Assembly: GCA_021796315.1 (NCBI GenBank) | Contig: JAJYOH010000040.1 | Span: 1 to 20,207, forward strand | Length of the DNA stretch: 20,207 bases | Direction: 5' to 3' | From: Chloroflexota bacterium | Lineage (GTDB): Bacteria > Chloroflexota > Anaerolineae > Anaerolineales > Villigracilaceae | Shown: positions 14,295 through 20,207 of the stretch, piece by piece | How positions within the stretch are numbered: position 1 is the stretch's first letter | How the letters are laid out: every line of letters starts with the position of its first letter | Program-made: the position numbers and the translations under genes | Notes under the pieces: model-generated | The model's input: only the letters and a program-made list of their open reading frames with translations | What the model was told of the DNA's origin: nothing | The model's database searches: none

Positions 14295-14906
14295 TTATGG
14301 CGATCTTATGATGTGTGAGCCTAATTGCTGGCCGCTGATTTTTCCCGTACCATAGTCGACAACATCCTGCCATTTGACCATGATGATACCGTTCTGTTGC
14401 ATGTGGTTGAATGTGACGACCTGAATATCCTTGAGCGTGGACGGCATCATCGGACTGACTTTTTCGATCATTTTATCGGCGGCAAATGCGTGCATCAGGT
14501 TGACAAAGGATTCTTCGGGCGTGCAGTTGTCCCTGAAAATCCATTCGCACTCAACGTGAATCCGCAGCGTTTGGATTTCTTTTGATTGTCCATCGGTGAG
14601 ATACTCAGCGTCGATCACCTCGAACTTGGCTTCGATGGTTTCACCCAACGGATCGATGCCGACCATTGCGCTATTCAATGTATTGATGAGCTTTTGAGGG
14701 TCGAGCGCTGGTGTGGGAGTGGGTGCGGCAGCGGTCAGGGCCGCGGCTGTCACGGTTTGGATGACGGCGGTCTGGACAGATGGTTTGATGAATGCAGTGA
14801 CGGTGGGACTGTCACCGCTGGTGACCGGTATCCCCGGTTCTGGCGTGCAAGCCGCAAAGTAAACGAGCATAAGAACAGGCAGGAATGGCAAAATACGTTT
14901 CAACAT
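14295..14906 (-). CDS. Predicted lipoprotein, unknown function
   Basis: 203 residues. The N-terminus is a lipoprotein signal (KR, hydrophobic core LPFLPVLMLVYF, lipobox FAAC with Cys20), then a low-complexity Thr/Ala/Pro linker (about 30-70), and a soluble C-terminal domain (about 70-203) with two Cys (CEWIFRDNC) that could form a disulfide. I do not recognise the domain; phrases such as LMHAFAADKM and VVTFNHMQQNGII show alpha/beta character. GGGAGG precedes ATG 14906 at good spacing. It is the first gene after the promoter at 14936-14965 and lies 46 nt before ribokinase, so it may head the nucleoside operon, but nothing in the sequence ties it to nucleosides. Confidence 0.82.
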   Translation of the reverse strand: MLKRILPFLPVLMLVYFAACTPEPGIPVTSGDSPTVTAFIKPSVQTAVIQTVTAAALTAAAPTPTPALDPQKLINTLNSAMVGIDPLGETIEAKFEVIDAEYLTDGQSKEIQTLRIHVECEWIFRDNCTPEESFVNLMHAFAADKMIEKVSPMMPSTLKDIQVVTFNHMQQNGIIMVKWQDVVDYGTGKISGQQLGSHIIRSP

Positions 14907-14935
14907 AAAGCAACCTCCCTTTCGAGTACGCTTTT

Positions 14936-14965
14936 ACTTTAGCTCTTTTTGGGGGGCAATGTCAA
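14936..14965 (-). promoter_or_regulatory. Promoter of the lipoprotein/nucleoside operon
   Basis: On the minus strand a perfect TTGACA (14960-14965), 18-nt spacer and TAAAGT (14936-14941), with ATG 14906 about 30 nt downstream. No other good promoter is visible before ribokinase, so it may drive all seven genes down to 9074. Confidence 0.6.
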
Positions 14966-14988
14966 GAGTCGTTCTTCTTCGGATGAAC

Positions 14989-15939
14989 CTAACCTTGTTC
15001 TACCAGCAAAGGAGTACTGTTTTTCTCACCGGCGCGCAGCAAAATGACACCTGTGAAAAGAAGCAGGCTGCCGGCCAATTGAATCCCAGTCAACATTTCT
15101 CTGAGGAAGAGATAAGCCCAGACGGCGGTGAGCGCCGGTTCGAGCGTAGCGATGAGGCTCGCAACCGTCGGCTGGAGATAACGCAGGCTTAAAGTGTAAA
15201 GTCCGAAACCGCCCAAAGTCGGCACGACACCGAGGAAAAAAAGAATACTCCAGCCGCTGACGGAATTTCCAAGCCACATCAAATCCGTCAGTGCAAATTT
15301 TCCGGCAAATGTGTTGGCGCCGATGTTGAAAAAGAACAAGAAGAAAGCCGCCGCAGAAAAACTATACAGCATGGCCGTCCACGAATCGATGGCCTTATCT
15401 GAAGCATGTTTGCCTTCGAGATTATAGAAGGCGAAGAATAGACCTGTCAGCAGGCCGAAGATGATCCCCGCCGGGTTAAGCTTCCATGCCGATGGGTCAA
15501 TTGCACCGGAGACAAGGATCGTCCCAGCCAGACTCAAAAGGATGGAAATGATTTTGACGCTGTTGAACTGCTCTTTGAAGATCAGGCGGCTCAAGATGGC
15601 AGTCATGGCGGGCGAACTAAAGGCCAGCACAGTCGCGACTGCCGCACCATTGTACTGAACGGAAAAGGTCCACATGGAATTGAAGATCGCCAGCGTCAGG
15701 CCGTAAAAAATTATGAACAGCCAGTGAATTTTTTCAAGATGAAAGCGTGCGCGGCTGAAAACCAAAAGTCCGACCAACATGCCGAACGAAACGAACAGGT
15801 CGCGCCAGAATGCCAGCACGAGTGACGGCAGCTGGTAGGTTTTGCTCAAATAGCTGATGAGCACGCCGGTGGTTGACCATAACACCGTAGCAACGATAGC
15901 GATGAAATATCCGCGTGAAAAAGTTCTTGAAGTTGTCAT
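14989..15939 (-). CDS. EamA/DMT family transporter
   Basis: 316 residues, ten predicted TM helices in two EamA repeats (about 1-150 and 155-300). The first repeat has the family start FIAIVATVLWSTTGVLI and the ending FSSPAMTAILSRLIFKE. The second ends LIATLEPALTAVWAYLFLREMLTGIQLAGSLLL, the most typical EamA segment. These are secondary transporters that usually export amino acids or metabolites; the substrate cannot be told. ATG 15939 is used; in-frame codons extend upstream but into the tRNA terminator, and no start there is well supported. The ribosome site is weak (AGAGAGG, too far). It lies downstream of the tRNA-Glu terminator. Confidence 0.9.
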   Translation of the reverse strand: MTTSRTFSRGYFIAIVATVLWSTTGVLISYLSKTYQLPSLVLAFWRDLFVSFGMLVGLLVFSRARFHLEKIHWLFIIFYGLTLAIFNSMWTFSVQYNGAAVATVLAFSSPAMTAILSRLIFKEQFNSVKIISILLSLAGTILVSGAIDPSAWKLNPAGIIFGLLTGLFFAFYNLEGKHASDKAIDSWTAMLYSFSAAAFFLFFFNIGANTFAGKFALTDLMWLGNSVSGWSILFFLGVVPTLGGFGLYTLSLRYLQPTVASLIATLEPALTAVWAYLFLREMLTGIQLAGSLLLFTGVILLRAGEKNSTPLLVEQG

Positions 15940-16011
15940 GTTTATTCTGTCAGCCTCTCTCCTCACAAGCTTTTCACAACCTGGAACACGAAATACTTTG
16001 TGGCGACTTAC

Positions 16012-16042
16012 AAAAAAACGAGTCACCAGGATCGGTGACTCG
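16012..16042 (-). terminator. Rho-independent terminator of tRNA-Glu
   Basis: A 9-bp stem CGAGTCACC/GGTGACTCG (16019-16042, 6-nt loop) followed on the minus strand by seven T (16012-16018), directly after the tRNA 3' end. Textbook structure. Confidence 0.92.
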
Positions 16043-16046
16043 TGTG

Positions 16047-16119
16047 TGCCCCCATGGGGATTCGAACCCCAGTTTGGGCCTTGAGAGGGCCCCGTCCTGG
16101 GCCCCTAGACGATGGGGGC
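16047..16119 (-). tRNA. tRNA-Glu (anticodon CTC)
   Basis: 73 nt cloverleaf. Acceptor stem GCCCCCA pairs with TGGGGGC, discriminator A; D-arm GTC...GAC; anticodon stem GGGCC/GGCCC with loop CTCTCAA, anticodon CTC reading GAG; T-arm TGGGG TTCGAAT CCCCA. The 3' CCA is not encoded. It has its own promoter and terminator, so it is a single-gene unit. Confidence 0.97.
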
Positions 16120-16191
16120 GTTAGGCATCGCTGACTCATGTCAGCAACGTGGTGTGTGACGGCTTGAAGCCTCCCACACCAGGCGGGCGAG

Positions 16192-16220
16192 ATTGTAACA
16201 TCAGGCCTGCAAGCCGTCAA
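16192..16220 (-). promoter_or_regulatory. Promoter of tRNA-Glu
   Basis: TTGACG (16215-16220), a 17-nt spacer and TACAAT (16192-16197) preceded by TGT (extended -10). The start near 16185 gives a leader of about 65 nt with two small hairpins (one GCTGAC/GTCAGC stem at 16130-16145), presumably removed during tRNA maturation. The -35 box lies 13 nt past the stop of the upstream membrane glycosyltransferase gene. Confidence 0.75.
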
Positions 16221-16233
16221 TTCAGGCTGGGCC

Positions 16234-17805
16234 TCATGGGTTATTGGACACAATGTGATATATATCGCCGACGTTGCTGATGAAGACCGGTTCTATTTTT
16301 GCCATTTGATAAAGTTGACTCACCTTGGGCAGGTTTTCCCTGAAGGTGAAAATCCTGAACCAAATGATATAACCGCCTCCATCCAGACCAATTGACTGCT
16401 GGAATTTTTCAAGAGAAGCTTTATCCAACTCTCCCTTTTTATCCACCCTTGGCAGACTCTTAATATCCTGCCGTGTGTAGAACCAGGCCGGGGCCTCGTA
16501 GTTGCTGTAAAGGTCTTGATGCGTGTCGGGTAATGTTTGAACGGTTTCTAGGAAATTGGATTCTCTTAAAAAAGCCGTGTTGTAGATATTGGTGCCACTG
16601 ATTTCACCACCCGACGATTTTCGCAGATAGTCTCCCAGTTTTGAAACAGGATAGATCAGCCACACGATGAATAATACTGCCAGGACCTGGTATTTCAACT
16701 TTGCGTTTCGGCTGTCGCGCCGAGGCGGGATTAAATCCTCCATAATTGCAAAGATGATGATCAAAAGAGATGGCAGGATAATGATGTGTATCCGCTGGCT
16801 ATCCAGGGTATCGAACTCGTAATAGCTAACGTAGAAAGTAAGCATCCCCCCATATATTATGGTGAAGATCAAATTCGCCATTTGAGAATCTGATGTCAAA
16901 AGGTTAAACCAGTTTTTCCAATAAATAACTCGCCGATTAAGCAGGATCAAGATCAGAACAACTACAACGAGAATGCCAAAGGGTGTTGCAATTCGAATAA
17001 TGCTATAAGGAATGAACCAATACAAAAACTTTTCGGCGAATATATAAAGGTTTCCCAATGGGACTGCCCCCATATAATCTCCGAATAGGTTCCCGTTTAT
17101 AGGAAGATTATGAAAGATGCCCCAGCCGATAATGGGGAATCCAGAAAAAACAAAGAAGGCAGCGCCAACAAGAAATGCCTTAGTTAATCGGCTTCGAAAA
17201 TAATAAAGCAGGAATACCGAACCTGTTACGACGATCACCAGCCCGGCATATCGTTGAAATGTTGCCAGGCATGCAAACAAGCCCATCAAAAAAATGTGGC
17301 CGGCTTTTTGAGTGTTCACAAAATTTTTGGCGGAGATCAAAAACAATATAACGAACAACATCAACAGCGGGTCAGAGGCGATGTTTGCGGAAATTTGTAT
17401 GATCCCCAGGTTGGTCAGGATGATTATGCTTCCCAAATATGCATAGATCGGTTTTTCGGGATAAGTCTTGTAAAATAAAATCCCGGAAAAGAAAACGATC
17501 AATCCGAAGACGATGGCATTAAGATGCCAGCCTGCTATAAAAATATCCATGCCTGTAATGCGGCTTAGGATGATAAGGATGGATGCATAAAGAGGAGGCC
17601 ACTGGGTCATGGGGTTGCCGTAAAGGTCGATAAATCCCCGGCTTCGCATAAGGTTCCAGGCTGCTGACAGATTCAGCGCCGCGTCCGTCGATAGGCCGGG
17701 ACCAAATCGATAAGTCGCAAGATAAACAATGAAAGTGCCAACGATGGAAGATAAGACGAGAAAATAGATGAAGAGCTGAAAATCCTTGCCCTTTATTTTT
17801 TGCAT
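16234..17805 (-). CDS. GT-C (family 39/83-like) membrane glycosyltransferase
   Basis: 523 residues: TM1 at about 11-31, then a periplasmic loop GPGLSTDAALN with Asp41, the position of the catalytic-type acidic residue of GT-C enzymes, then QWPPLYASILIIL, a signature of ArnT/PMT-like glycosyltransferases. About ten more TM helices run to residue ~400, and a soluble C-terminal domain of about 120 residues follows. Such enzymes transfer a sugar from a polyprenyl-phosphate donor on the outer face of the membrane; donor and acceptor are not evident. The gene is clearly richer in A+T than its neighbours, which may mean acquisition by transfer or a membrane-protein bias. GGAG lies about 10 nt before ATG 17805; the LutB-LutC stop is 26 nt upstream. 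Confidence 0.85.
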   Translation of the reverse strand: MQKIKGKDFQLFIYFLVLSSIVGTFIVYLATYRFGPGLSTDAALNLSAAWNLMRSRGFIDLYGNPMTQWPPLYASILIILSRITGMDIFIAGWHLNAIVFGLIVFFSGILFYKTYPEKPIYAYLGSIIILTNLGIIQISANIASDPLLMLFVILFLISAKNFVNTQKAGHIFLMGLFACLATFQRYAGLVIVVTGSVFLLYYFRSRLTKAFLVGAAFFVFSGFPIIGWGIFHNLPINGNLFGDYMGAVPLGNLYIFAEKFLYWFIPYSIIRIATPFGILVVVVLILILLNRRVIYWKNWFNLLTSDSQMANLIFTIIYGGMLTFYVSYYEFDTLDSQRIHIIILPSLLIIIFAIMEDLIPPRRDSRNAKLKYQVLAVLFIVWLIYPVSKLGDYLRKSSGGEISGTNIYNTAFLRESNFLETVQTLPDTHQDLYSNYEAPAWFYTRQDIKSLPRVDKKGELDKASLEKFQQSIGLDGGGYIIWFRIFTFRENLPKVSQLYQMAKIEPVFISNVGDIYHIVSNNP

Positions 17806-17831
17806 TCCAAGCGCTCCGTTTTGATTTGGGT

Positions 17832-19880
17832 TTATTCCATTATAAAGACAATTAATTCCTTCGGGCCATGCACACCGATGGTAAGGGTCATCTCAATGTC
17901 GGCGGTGCGCGATGGGCCGCTGATCAGCGCAATCGAAGCGGCGGATTTAATTTCGCCAAGCTGCATCGCTTCTTCCAGCGTTTCCAAAATTTGCGCAGAC
18001 CTTATGACCGCAATGTGAATCTCGGGAAGCAGGGATGTCGTCAGCGGCTGGCCTGTGCGGGATGGAATCACCAGAGTCCCGGTATTGGCGATGGCGGATG
18101 CTGCGCCTGTGATGCCGACTTTTACATTCTCGTCATCGCCTCGCGCCAGGCCGATACCGGCCTCCGTTAAATGAGCCTCGTCCACGCCTGCGACTTTGTC
18201 CCACATCAACACGGTGCCGACATTTTTCTCCCGCAGGAATTTTACCAACTCATCGTTTAAATTTTCCTGCGTCACGCGCTGAACATTTCCGCCGAGCGCA
18301 ATTAATTCTTCCGAGAATTTTTCAATTTTATTTTTTATGCTTGATGTGAATTGCAAAGTTTCCTGACTTTGCATCCGAAGTCGGGAGACTTCGGACTCCG
18401 CCCCATTTATTTTTTTATGTTGAAATCTTTTCCGAAATGGTTTGGACGCGAACCTTGGGAAATCCTTGCTGTGACCCCAGCCTGTAAAATCGGGAAGCCG
18501 TATCCATGACGAAAATGGGGAAACGAGAAAAGTTGTCAGGGCGGCGAATTTTTGTGAAGCGGAAAAAAGCCCCGGGTTCCGTGCGACGCGGCTGTACATC
18601 TGCAAGCCGAATTTTGCAAATGGATCGAGTCCGGCACCCTCACCCCTTGCCCCTCTCCCACTGGGAGAGGGAGATTCGCCCGCGCGAACACGTGTCAATA
18701 GTTTGGGCAGGTCAATATCCACCGGACAGACATCTTTGCACGCGCCGCACAAAGAGGAGGCTTGCGCCAGGTGGACAAAGTTCTTTCCGAGCAGGCCGGG
18801 CGAGACGATCGAACCGATCGGCCCGGGGTAAGGCGCGATGGTACCGTCGCCGCCAACGTAAGCGTGACCGCCGAGTTCGCGGAAAACCGGACAGGCATTG
18901 AGGCACGCGCCGCAGCGGATGCAATACAACGCTTCCTGTAAATGCGAGTTGCGAAGTTTGGAACGTCCGTTATCAACGATGACGATATGACGGATTTGAT
19001 TTTCTAAAGGAGCATTTATCAGTTGTGTGTAAACGCTGAGTTTTTGTCCGGTGGCGGAACGCGGCAAAAGTGAAAGCATCAGGGCGAGATCGTCGAGAGT
19101 TGGGACGATTCTTTCCATGCCCATCAGCGCAATGTGAACCGGCGGCAGGGTCGTGACCATGCGCCCGTTGCCCTCGTTAGTGATGATGCAAAGTGTGCCG
19201 CTTTCAGCCACGCCGAAATTAACGCCGCTGATGCCGACATCGGCAGTGAGAAAAACTTCGCGCAAAATTTTTCGCGCGGTGTTTGTCAGTGTGGGAATAT
19301 CTTCGGTGTATGGAACCCCAATTTTTTCGTGAAAGAGTTTGCCGACGTCCGCGCGGCGCAGATGAACGGCAGGCGTGATGATATGCGCCGGTTTTTCTCC
19401 GCGCAATTGAACGATGTATTCGCCGAGGTCGGTTTCAACGACGCGATGTCCGGCCTTTTCGAGTGCGTGGTTGAGATTGATTTCCTCGCTGACCATGGAT
19501 TTGGATTTTGCCACCAGAGATGAACGGAGATGGACGGAGATATTTTTTTGTTCTTCCCCGTGTTCCCTGTGACTCCGTGGTGAATCGTTTGCAATTCCTA
19601 AAATTATTGTTACGGCTTCGTTCGCATCCTTGGCGCGATGGACGATGATGCCGTTCTTTTCGGCTTGTGCGATAAATCTTTCGAGATATTCGTCGAGATG
19701 CGCGATCACATCTGCGCGGACGGCGTGGGCGCGCTGCCGGCGCTCATGCCAATCTGGGAGCGATTCGAATGCGACAAGCCTTCCCTTGAGTCGGCGCTCG
19801 CTGTTGGCGTCCAGGGCTGTTTGCAGCGATTCGTTTGCAATCGATTTTCTGATTTTTTCTTTGAAATGAGTTGATATCAT
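17832..19880 (-). CDS. LutB-LutC fusion: LUD domain, 2x[4Fe-4S], second LUD domain
   Basis: 682 residues, intact. Residues about 10-300 are a LutB-type LUD domain (KSKSMVSEE, then ISGVNFGVAESGTLCIITNEGNGRMVTTLPPVHIA split by short variable parts). A ferredoxin segment follows: C320-x2-C323-x2-C326-x3-C330 and C378-x2-C381-x3-C385. After a long linker, residues about 530-682 are a second, LutC-type LUD domain (GITGAASAIANTGTLVIPS ... LLPEIHIAVI). LutA, LutB and LutC form the iron-sulfur L-lactate oxidase complex; here B and C are one chain and no LutA is in the window. The chain has three repeat-like insertions, at about 100-124, 402-415 and 496-510. The start is 9 nt after the previous gene, with no clear ribosome site. 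Confidence 0.9.
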   Translation of the reverse strand: MISTHFKEKIRKSIANESLQTALDANSERRLKGRLVAFESLPDWHERRQRAHAVRADVIAHLDEYLERFIAQAEKNGIIVHRAKDANEAVTIILGIANDSPRSHREHGEEQKNISVHLRSSLVAKSKSMVSEEINLNHALEKAGHRVVETDLGEYIVQLRGEKPAHIITPAVHLRRADVGKLFHEKIGVPYTEDIPTLTNTARKILREVFLTADVGISGVNFGVAESGTLCIITNEGNGRMVTTLPPVHIALMGMERIVPTLDDLALMLSLLPRSATGQKLSVYTQLINAPLENQIRHIVIVDNGRSKLRNSHLQEALYCIRCGACLNACPVFRELGGHAYVGGDGTIAPYPGPIGSIVSPGLLGKNFVHLAQASSLCGACKDVCPVDIDLPKLLTRVRAGESPSPSGRGARGEGAGLDPFAKFGLQMYSRVARNPGLFSASQKFAALTTFLVSPFSSWIRLPDFTGWGHSKDFPRFASKPFRKRFQHKKINGAESEVSRLRMQSQETLQFTSSIKNKIEKFSEELIALGGNVQRVTQENLNDELVKFLREKNVGTVLMWDKVAGVDEAHLTEAGIGLARGDDENVKVGITGAASAIANTGTLVIPSRTGQPLTTSLLPEIHIAVIRSAQILETLEEAMQLGEIKSAASIALISGPSRTADIEMTLTIGVHGPKELIVFIME
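18352..18395. repeat. Double-hairpin insertion in the LutB-LutC linker
   Basis: Two adjacent perfect hairpins: TGCAAAGT/ACTTTGCA (18352-18373, 6-nt loop) and TCCGAAGTC/GACTTCGGA (18374-18395, 4-nt loop). Translated in frame as ESEVSRLRMQSQETLQF in the linker between the iron-sulfur part and the second LUD domain. It looks like a dispersed palindromic element rather than conserved protein. Confidence 0.65.
18636..18676. repeat. Dispersed CCCTCTCCC/GGGAGAGGG repeat in the LutB-LutC gene
   Basis: Core hairpin CCCTCTCCC (18651-18659), loop ACT, GGGAGAGGG (18663-18671), preceded by CACCCTCACCCCTTGC. This type is widespread in bacterial genomes; its translation SPSPSGRGARGEG is found in frame at residues about 402-415, right after the second Cys cluster. 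Confidence 0.75.
19511..19583. repeat. Dispersed CCACC...GGTG repeat in the first LUD domain
   Basis: About 73 bases bounded by CCACCAGAG and CTCCGTGGTG, with a T-rich centre. It resembles a common repeat of the form 'caccacggagacacagagaacac'. It encodes residues about 100-124 (SPRSHREHGEEQKNISVHL) inside a region where LutB proteins normally have only a short link before KSKSM. Confidence 0.65.
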
Positions 19881-19889
19881 ATCTTTATG

Positions 19890-20207
19890 TCAGGGTCGGG
19901 CGCTGAGTTCCTGCTCAAACCACTGACCGAGTCCGCTGATGCTTCCGTTTTGGACTGCGGCCATGCCAGCTTGATTAATTTGGCGGTTGAAAGCCTGGGT
20001 GCTTTGATTGTGATCGGTGGCGTTGTAATTCAGATAGGCAAAAAAGTTGCGTGTCCAGAAGAAAGATACGAAATCCATGTGAGTTAAGTCTGCTAGTTTG
20101 ATGATGTCGCCGATGAAGCGCTCGTCCAATGGCTGCCAGAAGCTGTAAACATCGCGGTCATAGATTTCTGAGAAGTTGCCATATCCGCCATTGACGCTGG
20201 CGGCGGC
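19890..20207 (-). CDS. Unidentified protein, C-terminal part only
   Basis: Open to the right edge of the window, so the 5' part is missing; 105 codons are visible. The sequence is polar and aromatic-rich (NGGYGNFSEIYDRDVYSFWQPLDERFIGDIIKLADLT, then FVSFFWTRNFFAYLNYN and QAFNRQINQAGMAAVQNG) with no TM helix and no cysteines. It does not look like LutA (no CCG motifs). It ends 9 nt before the LutB-LutC gene and is probably in the same transcript. I do not recognise the family. Confidence 0.7.
   Translation of the reverse strand, partial: AAASVNGGYGNFSEIYDRDVYSFWQPLDERFIGDIIKLADLTHMDFVSFFWTRNFFAYLNYNATDHNQSTQAFNRQINQAGMAAVQNGSISGLGQWFEQELSARP

Noticed and set aside
15940..16026. N-terminal extension of the EamA transporter
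   Set aside because: It runs into the tRNA terminator and has no supported start; the membrane protein begins naturally at 15939.
16120..16190. A second tRNA in the tRNA-Glu leader
   Set aside because: Two small hairpins are present but no T-arm or acceptor stem can be built.
18352..18395. The paired hairpins as a transcription terminator separating lutB from lutC
   Set aside because: There is no T-tract and the reading frame continues through both hairpins into the second LUD domain.
1..20207. CRISPR array, phage or transposase genes
   Set aside because: No regularly spaced direct repeats and no protein with integrase, transposase or phage motifs were found.

Overview
This window looks like a chromosomal segment of a Chloroflexota bacterium, most likely Anaerolineae-like. 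That placement is an inference from the gene mix (DUF4173, DUF402, PPC/DUF296, fused LutB-LutC, an ECF nucleoside cluster) and from palindromic dispersed repeats sitting in frame inside genes. No rRNA or other phylogenetic marker is present to prove it. Base composition is moderately GC-rich and coding is dense. I see no phage, plasmid, insertion sequence or CRISPR array.

Layout. 1-2646 (+): the 3' part of a two-domain ABC permease of ThiP/FbpB type, its ATPase (TGATG start/stop overlap) and a DUF402 protein ending in a bidirectional terminator. 2674-4363 (-): a membrane cluster of DUF2085 protein, DUF4126 protein and a 63-residue single-TM peptide with a CCCC run; the DUF2085 gene has a promoter placed so that its mRNA would be leaderless. 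4460-6515 (+): 6-phosphofructokinase, a two-TM small protein and a zinc-ribbon protein. 6516-6868: a long intergenic stretch with a strong minus-strand promoter, an extended Shine-Dalgarno, a 15-codon ORF and two stable hairpins; this is the best candidate for something undescribed. 6872-9044 (+): DUF4173 membrane protein and PPC/DUF296 protein.

9074-14906 (-): lipoprotein, ribokinase, nucleoside hydrolase, ECF S component, EcfT and two EcfA ATPases. The genes are closely spaced or overlapping and run from one recognisable promoter (14936-14965) to a palindromic terminator (9042-9067). Together they suggest uptake of a ribonucleoside, cleavage to base and ribose, and phosphorylation of ribose to ribose 5-phosphate. 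Odd details are a non-canonical ABC signature in one ATPase, Asn where the nucleoside hydrolase general acid His usually sits, and a hairpin that hides the EcfT ribosome binding site.

14989-20207 (-): an EamA transporter; a tRNA-Glu(CTC) with its own promoter and rho-independent terminator; a GT-C type membrane glycosyltransferase; a 682-residue LutB-LutC fusion carrying three in-frame repeat-like insertions; and the 3' end of an unidentified gene. Three of the coding-region insertions match repeat types I recognise as widely dispersed, one in ribokinase and two in the LutB-LutC fusion. The third insertion in the fusion is inferred from its double hairpin.
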